Assembly (NCBI GenBank): GCA_941918925.1 | Contig: OW799235.1 | Location: forward strand, 40,260,701-40,324,700 | DNA from: Phyto melanocephala | Taxonomy: Eukaryota > Arthropoda > Insecta > Diptera > Rhinophoridae | Length of the DNA stretch: 64,000 nt | Direction of reading: 5' to 3' | Part shown: positions 47,475 to 58,507 of the stretch, piece after piece | Numbering within the stretch: the first letter of the stretch is position 1 | How the letters are laid out: each line of letters opens with the position of its first letter | Translations under genes and position numbers: made by a program | Notes under the pieces: model-generated | What the model saw: the letters and a program-made list of their open reading frames with translations, nothing else | Database searches by the model: none | Told to the model about the DNA's origin: nothing

Positions 47475-48015
47475 AAAGTCATTGATATAATGATAAAAAA
47501 AATCATTATATTAATGACAACATGTGGTAGTATCAATGGAAATATTCATTACGCAGATGTAAAAGTTGCGTAACAGTGATGAAATATGATATTGTATTAA
47601 TGACATAATTTATAGTATTAATAACAAAGCGCAGTAAATACAATAAAAATATTCATTATTTAGACGTAAGGGTTGCATAACATTGATGAAATTTTCCATT
47701 GTATTAATGATAAAGTTTATAGTATTAATGGATGTAAAACTTACATAACATTAACGAAATATGTCGTTCTATTAACGATATAATATCATTAAATGAATAT
47801 ATTTTCTATTACAATTATCATTATATAGATGAAAATATTCATTAAATGTATGATACTTTACGTTGTAGATACGTAAAATATGTTGTAAAATCATTTCATC
47901 ATATTAATGACACATTTTCGTGATTTTGATGAAGCCTGTCGTAGGAGAAATTTTAATGACAAAATCATTACAAAGACGTAAAAATCGTAAAATAATGAAG
48001 CTTTTTCTCTGAGTG
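47475..48015 (-). repeat. Right arm of the large element
   Basis: Diverged repeats of 'tattaatgacaaa', 'acgtaagggttgcataacat', 'tgatgaaat' and 'attcattaaatg', the inverse of motifs in the left arm, ending AAGCTTTTTCTCTGAGTG. Confidence 0.55.
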
Positions 48016-48021
48016 TACTTA

Positions 48022-48338
48022 AGACCATGACTGACTATCCTACAAAGTCGTGCGATTATGTCAAATAAAAATCTGATAAGTTTTCTGTCCTACATGAAAA
48101 AATCGCAACAAAATGTGTGATTTGATGCCACACTGTCATACTTGCTTACAAAAAACAACTCAGATCGCACAGAAACTACTATTTTATACAAATTTCCAAA
48201 AGATTATCAAATCGGACACACTTGTCAAAAAATCTGTCACACATGTGCACTTTTTGTCCACACTATCACACTTTCTGAACACACATACAATTTTTGACAC
48301 ATCGAACGACTAAATCTGATAGTCAGTCATGGCCTTTA
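48022..48338. mobile_element. MITE with ~40-bp TIRs
   Basis: Left AAGACCATGACTGACTATCC, right complement AAGGCCATGACTGACTATCA, with further pairing (GTCGTGCGATTATGTC against GTCGTTCGATGTGTC). The interior is rich in TGTGA/TCACA motifs. It lies six bases beyond the right end of the large element. Confidence 0.65.
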
Positions 48339-48339
48339 T

Positions 48340-49700
48340 GCGCACTTTTAAATGAAAGGTACTTATAGTACTCATATTCATCAACACGTATGACTCAGTT
48401 GATTGCCGTTCATGCCAGAAAAAAAAGACGACCAAAAGCACGTATGACTCGCGTACTCAGTATGAAGTTGTGTGTTTTAACTAGGCTTGCCAGATAGATA
48501 ACAATTTTACATTCACCATAATAATTGTTGATTGTTAAAAAAATAGACAATTTAAATTTAACAAAATAATACAAAAACAACAACCAAAAATAAAGTGATT
48601 GCTTTGATGTCTGTTTAAGAGATTTTGTTTTTGCGTATTATCTTTCAAATTTAAGTGAGCACCTAAGAACGCAGTTTTTTAATTTGCTGCAAAAAATTTG
48701 AAATAAAAAGACATGGAAATGAAAACCGTAAAATAACTGTTATTGTTTACCTTTTATTATAGAAGCCAACCAAAACTTAGCCTAAGGCAATAATCAGTTG
48801 CATTTATTTAAAATATTATTTCCGACCTGTTTATTCTTCATACAAATGAGAGCTGTTAATGTTTTTGTTGTTAAGTCAACTTGCATCATTCTATGAAGAT
48901 AAGTAGTTTCTTAAAAATATGAATCAACGTGAGAAGTCGTGAAAATCATATAAATATGGGACGCTATAAATATATGTTAGTACGACGTAGTACTTATGTT
49001 CATTGTGAGTTGTACTTATAAATCAACGTTGTTGTAGGTATGCGTACGTCAGGTCAGTTAAATTTCAATGATTTATACGCACTTATACTCAAATTTTATG
49101 ACTCACTATAAATATTGAAAAAACGACTCAAAGCCGATCACTGTTTCATATGATAATTTATGAAAATTAAGTCAAAAACAGTATTTTGTTTTAATACCAA
49201 ACAAAACATGAATTTTTCTGAATTATCTCCTAAGTATAGATTTCTGACCGACATACATATGTATCTGGAAAAATTGATGTGCGACATGGTTGACAAATTT
49301 CGTACAGATATGTACTATGTCCAAGGCATTTTATTTATTTTTGTTTATCGTACAGAAAAATCTAGTTTGTTCCCGCTTGTTTAGGATTTTTTTACAAATT
49401 TTAGCGTCTTCTTTTATCTTTAAAAATTTTTTTATTTGAAAATAAGCGGTTCATTTTTTGAATTTTTTCTATTTGTTTTACATGGAATTTTTTTGTTTTA
49501 TTTCAGTCATAACTTAAGTGTTGTAGAAAGATAAAATTAAAAGTGTTAAATTTGGCAGTGCTAAATCTGATAATATCCATCACCATCATGTACATAACTA
49601 TAATGATCACATCGTAGCAGATCCTAAATTTAAAATTAAATATTTTAGCCCCTTATTCGGTAATAATACTGAGGGTTGCAGGGGTACATTTTTAAATACT
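48340..49700. other. AT-rich spacer, one odd short ORF
   Basis: An ATG-started frame at 49160-49384 encodes 74 residues with balanced composition (NFSELSPKYRFLTDI...) but no recognised domain. 49535-49640 vaguely resembles a degenerate INE-1-like 3' end. Confidence 0.35.
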
Positions 49701-49708
49701 AGGGGCCG

Positions 49709-49823
49709 TATTCATAACAAAAATATTATAGGTTTATTGAAGGCTTATTTGACAAATTTCTCTACAACATCTGTCAAACTAGCCTTTAATAAACCTAAAA
49801 TATTTTTTATGAATATATTTGAA
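49709..49823. mobile_element. Small foldback MITE
   Basis: CCGTATTCATAACAAAAATA and TTATAGGTTTATTGAAGGC face the inverted TATTCATAAAAAATATTTTA and GGTTTATTAAAGGC. About 115 bp. Confidence 0.6.
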
Positions 49824-50462
49824 TTATGTCTATAGTCTTTGCTTGGATTTTTGAATGTTATTATGTAATTTTATTTTATTATTATTTCATATTATTTTTG
49901 GTTGATAGGGTAAGTATATATCGTTAATTAACTTTAATTTTTTTTAATTAATAACATAGTACTCAAATCATTTGAATAGATATTTATAGCGAATGATATT
50001 AATTCGAATGAATTAAATTTTCCACATTGTGACGAATAATTCTTTTTGTTTTCCGAATTTTAAAAATAAAATTTGCAAGACAAATTAAATTTAAAAAGAA
50101 TTGAAAATAAATTTCTCTCCATAACTTAAAAATAAAATTCCTTACAAAAATCATTCATTCAAAGAACATAATCGAAAAATTAAAAAAAAATCGATTCACA
50201 AATAGAATTTTTAATTTTCTTTGAAGAAAAGTTAGCAGCGTTGCCATTGTAGTTTATTATTTTTGTTGTCTTAATGGGGACAATTTCACCATTTCAGGAA
50301 TTTAAGAAAATATGTTAAAAACTTAAATTTTTTTTTTTTCTAACTTTTATTTCTCCCCAAATTTTTGTTACACAAAGTAAATACATACGTTAAAGGCAAT
50401 TTCATTTAGTATTGAACACCAGGCATTATGAAATTTTAAAGAATTATTGTATGTACATGTGT
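49824..50462. other. AT-rich spacer
   Basis: Nothing recognised. Confidence 0.4.
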
Positions 50463-50693
50463 CTGATTAGCAGTGATGCCAGAACTTGATAAGCAAAAAT
50501 GGCTCGCTATTATTGTCATTGTCATCTTAACTTTCGTTAGATTCTATCAATTTAAGATAATTATGTGGTACTTCATATTGATAACAGCATTTATAAATCC
50601 TTTTTAAGCCGTATCTTAAAAAAAGTATATAGAAAAAATAAAATATTGGTCTTTCGAAATAAACCAAACTCTCTTCAATCTATATAAGTCAAT

Positions 50694-50822
50694 ATTGAAC
50701 GTGCCATTCATGACATACAACTTGAATTAGTGGAAAAAGTGCTCGAAAATTGGGTTCTTCGAATTCGTTCCTGCAGAAGAAGTCGTGGAGGCCACTTGAA
50801 TGAGGTTTTATTTAGAACTTAA
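50694..50822 (+). pseudogene. Mariner-like transposase C-terminus
   Basis: Plus strand: IERAIHDIQLELVEKVLENW then VLRIRSCRRSRGGHLNEVLF and RT before a stop. This is the C-terminal segment of the mariner type seen at 38222-38719. No TIR is recognised beyond it. Confidence 0.7.
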
Positions 50823-51005
50823 TTGTATCGATTGTACTTAACGTTAAATAAAAAACTTTTGAATTTTCGTAACAATAAGTGTGTGTTTTTTTAAAGAAAT
50901 CATATCACTGTTATTGAAAACCCTTTTGCATTGCTAATGTATCCTCCTGCTTTTGTAGCTTAAAATTCACTGGATTAAAAGGTAAAGACTTGGTCTTGAT
51001 CATAT

Positions 51006-51533
51006 TGTTACGTTTATACCTTTTATAAACGTTGGATTATTTCCTTTAAATAACCCTTGAGTTCTTTTATTGCAGTCAAAAACAGTTGAAATTAGTTATA
51101 AAATTAAGAGCACTTTATTTATTAAGATACACTCAGATATTGTTTTTATATCACTTTACTTGTTACACTTATGGTTACACACTTTAATTATCAAACTCAC
51201 TTTGATACACACTTTACAAGCTCTATTGTAATACTCCTCATGTTAGCTGTGTTGTTCGGCTATTTATAGTAACATAGTGGTGTTCGGTAACATTCGACAA
51301 AGTTCTCGTATCTACATTCTAGAACATTCGAAAACCGTTACATTTAAATTAAGACGTTAAGTAATATGCACGAATAATAGAAGTGCCTAAAAGTATGCTA
51401 CACATAATAACAAACATCATGTTCGAAAAATCAGCGAAATAAACTAATACAAATAAAACTACAGTAACTTAAACTACTACAACTAAAATAAATTATAATG
51501 TAAATTAAGCTATTTAAAAATAAATCTGTAACA
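51006..51533 (-). mobile_element. Solo LTR (Ty3/gypsy-like) with 4-bp TSD
   Basis: Plus strand TGTTACGTTTATACC ... AATCTGTAACA, with ATAT at 51002-51005 and 51534-51537. Terminal TGTTAC/GTAACA is inverted as in LTRs. On the minus strand a TATA box is followed by AATAAA (+ strand TTTATT, 51115-51120), fixing the orientation. No internal region remains. It lies inside the hAT element and is younger. Confidence 0.85.
51260..51329 (-). promoter_or_regulatory. LTR promoter: TATA box with heat-shock-element-like motifs
   Basis: TATAAATAG (minus; 51260-51268) preceded ~50 bp upstream by GAAtgTTCtaGAA (minus; 51317-51329), a perfect three-unit heat-shock element (nGAAnnTTCnnGAAn). A second, imperfect element, GAAtgTTAccGAA, lies at 51283-51295. 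Binding by HSF is inference from sequence alone. Confidence 0.6.
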
Positions 51534-52047
51534 ATATGTATATCCGATACCATTTATGTGTTTCAGAGTGAACAGTTAAATCATATAATTTTGCATTAAT
51601 TTTACATTTACAATATTTACAAAAACTTTTTAACTTCTGTAATCCATTTTTTTAATTTTAGGTGGGATAACCATTCCTTCATAAACTTCTGGCAAAATTT
51701 TGTTTATTTTTCTTAAATTTCTTTTTATTTATTTATTAAATACACATGCTTGGTTGGTTTTTTTTACTGATTGATTATTTGTTGGTTTATGTAATATTTT
51801 AAAGAGGTTCCCATCGATGCAATTTTTAGTAAATAGTTAAAAAAACATTGTTTTATAGAAGCGTTTTTCACTATTTAGGAAACGAAACAACAACAACAAT
51901 CAAAAGCTAAAAACAAAAAATGGCTAAAAATATCTAGGAATGGCTAAAAAATGGCTTATAGCTAAAAGCAGGTTTTCCTAGCTAAACGTGTTCAAAAATA
52001 GCTAAATCTAGCCATAAAATAGCTAAGTTGGCAACACTGCTGATTAG

Positions 52048-53690
52048 TGATAAAAAACATAAGTATAAACGGGTTTCAAACAAGCAATTCGGATTAAATA
52101 TAATTATAACTGTGGTTTTCAAGGGCAACCGCCTATGTTAATTTTTTATGATTTTGAGTAAATAATGCCATATTGTTTGGTTTTAAACGCCCTTTACTTG
52201 GTTTTAAAAATTTCTAAAATAAGATGGATTTATTATATGTATGTAGATTTGTATTTATTATAAAAAATTTTATAACAAATTTTTTTTTTCCATTTGGAGA
52301 TCTTTTTCTATGAAATTTCGTTTCATTTTTTTTCATTTCATATATTTCATCTTTATTTACATTTAGGTATTCAGTATTTACATTTTCGAGATTTTATATA
52401 AATAAATATATTACAACGAATTATAATTGGTATATGAAATTTCGTTAAATACTTGTGGCATCTTGTTTTTTAATATTTTGCGACATACCTAAATGCACAC
52501 AATTTTATTACGAATTTTTGGTGCCGGCAGAAATGTTTCATATGTAGGTTTTGTTTTTGTATTTCTTGCATTCATAAACTGTAACGAACCAAACCATATT
52601 GGCTCCAACTCTCAAAGGGTATTGCTACCTATAGTTACCGGCCGTGCTCATGGATATTGGTGTGGTTCTTACCCCTATCGAATTAGATTACGGTTCGCTA
52701 TACAATTTATAAAAATTAGGTAGCTAAAAAAATATATATCAAACCGACGAAATAACAAAATTAAAATAAAATACCAATAAAAAAAATAAACAGAAGCTTA
52801 GTAGAAGAGGGATAGGTGTGATTTCCTCTCTTATAGTCTTTACCCACCCTATCCATGCTATCTTTTGCTAAATTTCCTAGATAGCCCTAATAAAACTAAC
52901 TACCTACGCATGTCCTTAACCTTTCATGAAAATTATAAAAATTTTAACAACTCATTTTATAATTGATATTTTCAAATTATAATTATCAAAAGTTCAAATA
53001 TTAACATGACAAGAATATAATAATTGATATTAATTTTAAGATATTTTGAATGTAGAATATGTTAAAACTTATATATTACATACATATGTAAATTTTATAA
53101 TTTAAGTAATTTAAATAAATAAAATCATAATAACAATAATAATAAAGTATAATAAAATTCTTTATTATAACTCACCACTTACAAATCCCACGTAAACTCC
53201 AGGCCTGATGCTCGCGAAAATTCGTATTGGCGCTTATTAAAAAAAAAAAAAAAAATTTTACTTAATAATTTAAAAAAAAATAATATAAGTAGATATACAT
53301 ATGTATGTGTACAAAAATTAGTTTACTAAATGAAGTTTCAAATTAATAAAAATTAAGTCTAAAATCATTAAGTATACAATATTTAATTTTTTTTTGTACA
53401 CAAATAAAATACGTTTAAGTAACAAAACAACAATTGAATTTAAATTTTAAAGTTTTAAATAAATTTGAAATTAAATAATATATAATTTAAGCTTTAAAGT
53501 TTATAAACAACAAAAGATAATATTTTGCTTTCTTTTAAATTAACTATGATTTTTTCTCACAGTAAATTAAATTGTTAAATCAGAATAAGAAAAAAATAAG
53601 TATATGGATGTATCTTATCAGATCCTATAACAAAATTCGATTATAAATTAAGTTTGCCGGTGATTATTTAAGAATCACTGACGCTAACTT
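52048..53690. other. AT-rich spacer, no supported gene
   Basis: A 76-residue frame at 52493-52723 lies in a slightly GC-richer patch (52550-52690) but shows no motif and no homology I recognise. Confidence 0.4.
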
Positions 53691-53692
53691 TC

Positions 53693-53835
53693 GTTGGAAT
53701 TAAAGTTGATGGTTTTAAAGTTGACGGTTTTAAGATTGACGGTTTTAGAAATTGACGATCTTTGTATTAAAGTTGACGGTTGTGGAATTTCAGTTGACGG
53801 TTGTGGAATTTCAGTTGACGGTTTTGAATATTAAC
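53693..53835. repeat. Short tandem repeat of a GTTGACGGTT unit
   Basis: About seven direct copies of (G)TTGACGGTTTT(A/G)A at 17-27 bp spacing; the last two are exact 23-bp repeats (gttgacggttgtggaatttc). Confidence 0.8.
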
Positions 53836-54344
53836 TGCTCCAAAAATCGGATGGTCACAAAAAACACAAATTTTCTTTTCCTCCCCTTTTCACACCACGA
53901 AAACCGAATTAATTTCCCAAATATCCGTATTGAATGGCAGGAATCACAGTTTTAAAATAAATCTTCTAGTGGAAATTTCTCTTATTATATTTCAAGCTTC
54001 AAAATTCCAAATCTCCTTCAAAAATTTTTCATTTAAAAATTTTTCAAAAGTTCTAAACAAAATTTTCAAACCAAATATGATCACAAAAAAAATATTTTTT
54101 TCCAAAGTAAAATTTTTGTAAAGTCGAAAAAAAAATAATAATAAAAAATTTGGGAACGAAGCCTCACAAAACGGAATACTTTTTTTTTTGTCTGTTGGTT
54201 TTTAAACTGCTAACACCCCTTTCTGATTAGGCAAGTCACTTGCGCAAGTTAGTTTTTTATTTTCTTTTATTTTTCTTTGAACTTGCTTTCACGTTCAGAC
54301 TCAGCAATTGACTTGCCCAAGTTTCATTCTCTTTTATTTATTAC
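53836..54344. other. AT-rich spacer
   Basis: Repeated 'caaaattttcaaa'-like runs only. Confidence 0.4.
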
Positions 54345-55213
54345 TAGCCAAACCCGGCACGCGTTGCTACGCCCCTTAATGAATGGAAATGCATTCTGAA
54401 TTTTAATTGAATATCAAGTGCAAAAGCCTAATAATTATAATTTTTTTATAGGCGTGGCATTGCCCACTTTTCTAATCACGAAATTGTAAAGTCATAACAG
54501 CTCAATATGTGTGCCATGTTTCAGAAGAATCGGACCAGTGCAAGTACCTCAAAATTATAATTGTTTTAATGGGCGTGGCCCTGCCCACTTTTCTAATCAT
54601 GAAATTGTAAAGTCATAACAGTCCAATACGTGTGCAAAGTTTCAGAATAATCGGTCCAGTGCAAGTACCTCAAAATGATACCTCTTTTTTATGGGCGTGG
54701 CACTGCCCACTTCTCTAGTCACGAAATTATTTAGTCATGACAGCTCGATATGTGTGCAAAGTTTCAGAAAAATCGGTCAAGTGCAAGTAGCTAAAAATGT
54801 TAACTAATTTTTTATGGGCGTGGCCCCGCCCATTTTTTTTATCACAAAATTATATGGTTATGACACCTTAGTATGTGTGCAAAGTTTCAGAAAAATCGGT
54901 TCAGTGCAAGTACCTCAAAATTAAAACTTTTTTAGGGGCGTGGCCCCGCCCACTTTTCTTATCTCGAAATTATTTAGTCATGGCAGCTCGATATGTGTGC
55001 AAAGTTTCAGAAAAATCGGTCAAGTGCAAGTAGCTAAAACTGATAACTAATTTTTTATGGGCGTGGCCCCGCCCACTTTTTTTCACCCATAAACACTCCC
55101 TGGTATGTGTACAACAACTTACCAAAGTTTCAGCCCGATCGGTTTTACAGTTTCGGAGTCTATAGCTAACACACACACACACACACACAGAGTTTCACTT
55201 TTATATATATAGA
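54345..55213. repeat. Dispersed element with ~120-bp internal repeats, second copy
   Basis: Begins TACTAGCCAAACCCGGCACG-cgttgctacgcc, then seven units with GGGCGTGGC near 54450, 54570, 54693, 54817, 54936 and 55059. It ends CGATCGGTTTTACAGTTTCG, a (CA)n run (55171-55189) and TATATATATAGATA. The 27640-28490 copy lacks the first ~50 bp. It shows the family's full head and tail. Confidence 0.8.
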
Positions 55214-55742
55214 TACTCTTCACACAGTGAAAAAGGGTATATATAGGTTTGTCATTCCGTTTTAAATTTCTACAATTATCATTTTGTTGAAATTAACTTT
55301 CTGAAGCCCCATGACATCGCCTGGACCCGGTATTAAAATATTAGAAATATTCGGGAATTGATCATACATAAACAACTGAGATATGAGCAAAAAAACCCCG
55401 ACCACCTCGTTTTTTTTCACAACAACAACATACAACACATACTTACAAAAGTGGTGTACTGGTTAGAGTGAGCCAAAATTTTTTTTTTTTATTTTATATA
55501 TTATTTAAATTTTTATTGTTTTATTTTTAATTTTTCTTTTAATTTATTTTTTTGTAAACACATAAGTAAACTAAATTTATAATATTACAATAAGATGTTT
55601 TTATATATGTATGTTTTTTATATGTATGTACGTATTTCATATGAGATAAATGGTGATACAAACTACTGTTATTGCATGACTACACGTTGTGAAGGGTATA
55701 TAAGATTCGGCATGGCCGAATATAGCACTCTTACTTGTTTTA
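55214..55742 (+). repeat. INE-1-like repeat, subfamily B
   Basis: Opposite orientation to most neighbours: CTTCACACAGTGAAAAAGGG at the left; GAAGGGTATATAAGATTCGG and hairpin ATTCGGCATGGCCGAAT with CTCTTACTTG at the right. Carries the tRNA-box-like segment and an A/T tract, shortened. Confidence 0.7.
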
Positions 55743-55854
55743 TCTTGTTTTTCTCAATCTCATTTACTTTCTTCATATGGTGTGTGCTGTGTGGTGAATT
55801 GTGTCAAAGTATTAAGCTTAATTCACTGTTATTTAAAGCATTCATGAAGTAATG

Positions 55855-56152
55855 CAGGTCTCTAGTATGTATGTTGTTGTTGTAATGTTGTTTTTGTGAA
55901 AAAATCGAGGTGGTCGTGGGTTTCTGCTCATATCTCAGTTGTTTATGTACCGATGTTACTGATTTTCAATACCGATCTACTCCCGAATATTTCTGATATT
56001 TTAATACCTCACCTAGGTCAAAGCGATGTCGGGGGGGCTCAAAAAGTTGATTTCAATATACACACGGTCAGACGGACAGACTGACATCTCATATGAAATA
56101 CGTACATACATATAAAAAACATACATATATAAAAACATCCCATTGTAAAATT
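55855..56152 (-). repeat. INE-1-like repeat fragment, subfamily B, rearranged
   Basis: From 'gtatgttgttgttgtaatgt' to 'agacggacagactgacat', then a jump to the family's other part ('ctcatatgaaatacgtacat'). Confidence 0.6.
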
Positions 56153-58507
56153 AACAAGTAAGAGCTTTATATTCGGCTGTGCCGAATGTTTTATACCCAC
56201 CACCAATTTTCCGTACTTTAAAAGCTTTTTTTTCTGCGTAATTTTTTTTTTGTTTAACGGAAATGCGAGATTTGTTTTTAATTTATAAAAAACTTTTTAT
56301 TAAAAACCATAAAATAGTTTATAATGTAAAAGAAACACTTCAAAACTATAAAAATTATAAGGAAACTTGAATTTAAAATATAAATTGAGTAAAAATATTT
56401 TGTATTGAAAAAAATATTACTCTTTAGATACGAGATCAAATATGAACACAAAAAAAACAAAAATACAGGTACTTTAGCTATGAGATCAAAAATAAAATCA
56501 TTAGAATTCAGTTTCAATATAAACAATATAAGAATCTGCTTTCGAATCGTAGCCACCTCTTTTATTTCCCGGCATCCCGAAAAATAATCCCGGGAAATCG
56601 GGAAGATTAAATAACTAAAATTCCCGGGAAATAACCCAATTTATAGCACAAAATGTATTTGTTTGCTATTAACAGTAATCGCTATGCAATACTCCCTTTA
56701 TACAAAAATATGTATCATTTTCTTTGTATAAGTTCGATATGCTAGTAAAATGTTTTCATAAATTTAGTCTTGCAATGAAAGTGGGCATTAAAGTAGGCGT
56801 GTTGAAGTTGTTTCTACTAACGAGTGCAACTTAGATGTTTTACTACAGACCTTTATTATTCCAAAATCTTTATTCATAGAGAAATTATATGAGTTTGAGA
56901 TAAACCGTTATATGGGAGGTAGGAGTTAAAGTGAGCGTGTCACATAAATTTTCCGGCATAACAATGACATTGACTAGAAGGATATCTGTAGCAAATTTCA
57001 TCATCATACCTCAAATTTTGTCGGTTTTATGAGCTTTCAAATTTCATTAATAGTAGATAACGTGAAAAGAGGTCGTTAAAGTAGGCGTGTCGAATTTGTT
57101 GTAGCCCCTCAATGAAAGTGGGCGTTAAAGTAGGCGTGTTGAAGTTGTTTCTACTAATGAATGCAACTTAGATGTTTCAATATAGCCCTTTATTATTCCA
57201 AAATTTTTATTCATAGAGCAATTATATGAATTTGAGATAAACCGTCATATGGGAGGTAGGCGTGTCACCTAAATTTTCTGGCATAACAATGACATTGACT
57301 AGAAGGATATCTGTAGCAAATTTTATCATCATACCTCCAATTTTGTCGGTTTTATGAAATTTTAAATTTCATTAACAGTAGATAACGTGAAAAGTGGTCG
57401 TAATAGTAGGCGTGTCGAAGTTGTTGTAGCCCTTCAATGAAAGTGGGCGTTCAAGTAGGCATGTTGAAGTTGTTTTTACTAATCAATGCAACTTAAATGT
57501 TTCAATATAGAACTTTATTATTCCAAAATCTTTATTAATAGAGAAATTATATGAATTTTAGGTAAAACGTTATATGGGAGGTGGGCGTAAAAGTGGGCGT
57601 GGCACGCTAATTTTCTGGCACAGTAATTATACTGCCTAGACGGATATACGTAGCAAATTTTATCATCATACCTCTTATTTTGGCGGTTTTATGAGCTTTT
57701 AAATATTATTAACGGTAGATAACGTGAAAAGTGGGCGTTCAAGTAGGCATGTTGAAGTTGTTTTTACTAATGAATGCAACTTAAATGTTTCAATATAGGC
57801 CTTTATTATTCTAAAATCTTTATTAATAGAGAAATTATATGAATTTTAGTTAAAACGTTATATGGGAGGTGGGCGTAAAAGTGGGCGTGGAACATCGATT
57901 TTCCGTTACAAAAAAGCCACTCACCAAAACCCAGAGTGTGCAAAATTTCAGAGTCGTACATCCAATTTTGTTCCTTTTATGACGTTTTTGTTTTTAAATA
58001 TACCGAAAAATACACTGTGCGGTATAAATTTTCGTACATTTTGATCGATAACTCCTCTCCTAAAGCATAGATTTAGACAATTTTCGGGGAAAAATATTGT
58101 TTTTACTCAGGAAATATATATTCGAAGTTTCATGAGTCTACGTTAATGCGTTTGGACACAATTCCATTATATTCGATGTTCGAAGGACACGGTTTTTTCG
58201 ACCTACTCTTGCTTTTCGATCTATAACTCTCTTCCTAATATTCCGATTTAGCCCATTTTCAATACCAAACAAACCTTGTCTATAAGAAAGATTCTGGCAA
58301 AATTTGAGCCCCCTAGCTTTTTCGGTGCGACCTCTATCGTGCTTTCAACAGACGGACAGACGGACGGACATAGCTAGATCGTCATCAAATCAAACCCTGA
58401 TTCAGAATATATATACTTTATGGGGTCTAAAATGGATATTTCGATGTGTTACAAACGGAATGACAAAATGAATGTACCCCCACCATTTTTTTGGTGGTGG
58501 GTATAAA
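56153..58507 (-). repeat. INE-1-like repeat, subfamily A, long copy with insert
   Basis: AAGTAAGAGCTTTATATTCG, hairpin ATTCGGCTGTGCCGAAT and TATACCCACCACCAATTTTC at the left; TACCCCCACCATTTTTTTGG with TGGTGGGTATAAAAA at the right (perfect subterminal inversion). The 'gtgggcgttaaagtaggcgt' unit is repeated four to five times. Near 56225-56645 it is interrupted by the CCCGGGAA-rich element also found at 9520-10100. Confidence 0.8.
56225..56645 (-). mobile_element. CCCGGGAA-rich element inserted in INE-1-like repeat
   Basis: Shares the 'tagctatgagatcaaaaata' segment and the CATCCCGAAAAATAATCCCG block with 9520-10100 but lacks the coding-like middle, so it looks like an internally deleted form. 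Host sequence resumes at ATTTATAGCACAAAAT in both copies. Confidence 0.55.

Larger units (their letters stand above)
36469..48015 (+). mobile_element. Candidate large TA-flanked TIR element with nested insertions
   Basis: The left terminus CACTGAAAGAAAAAAGTG (TA at 36467-36468) faces the right complement CACTCAGAGAAAAAGC (TA at 48016-48017). Both arms carry diverged repeats of the same motifs in inverse orientation (TTTCATCAATATTATG left against TTTCATCAATGTTATGCAA right; ACGTAAAAT; TTAATATAACGT). Between them lie coding remains of a transposon-type protein and of a MADF-BESS protein, all on the plus strand. About 4.3 kb are younger insertions, leaving ~7.2 kb original. That the arms and genes form one element is inference. 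Confidence 0.5.
50471..52039. mobile_element. Non-autonomous hAT element with perfect 8-bp TSD
   Basis: Left end CAGTGATGCCAGAACTTGAT, right complement CAGTGTTGCCAACTTAGCTA; CTGATTAG flanks both sides (50463-50470, 52040-52047). CAGTG-type ends plus an 8-bp duplication mark hAT. Repeated ATGGCTA/TAGCTAAA motifs (51918-52025) are subterminal repeats. It contains a mariner relic and a solo LTR and no hAT transposase. Confidence 0.85.

Noticed and set aside
49160..49384. 74-residue plus-strand frame with balanced composition
   Set aside because: Looks protein-like but has no recognisable motif; could be an exon relic.
49530..49700. Degenerate INE-1-like 3' end
   Set aside because: Only a faint match to the hairpin and subterminal repeat; listed here instead of as a feature.
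52493..52723. 76-residue plus-strand frame in a GC-richer patch
   Set aside because: No domain, no splice context and no homology recognised; too short to support.
56278..56587. Open frames on both strands near 56.3-56.6 kb
   Set aside because: AT-rich repeat sequence within the CCCGGGAA element; no motif.
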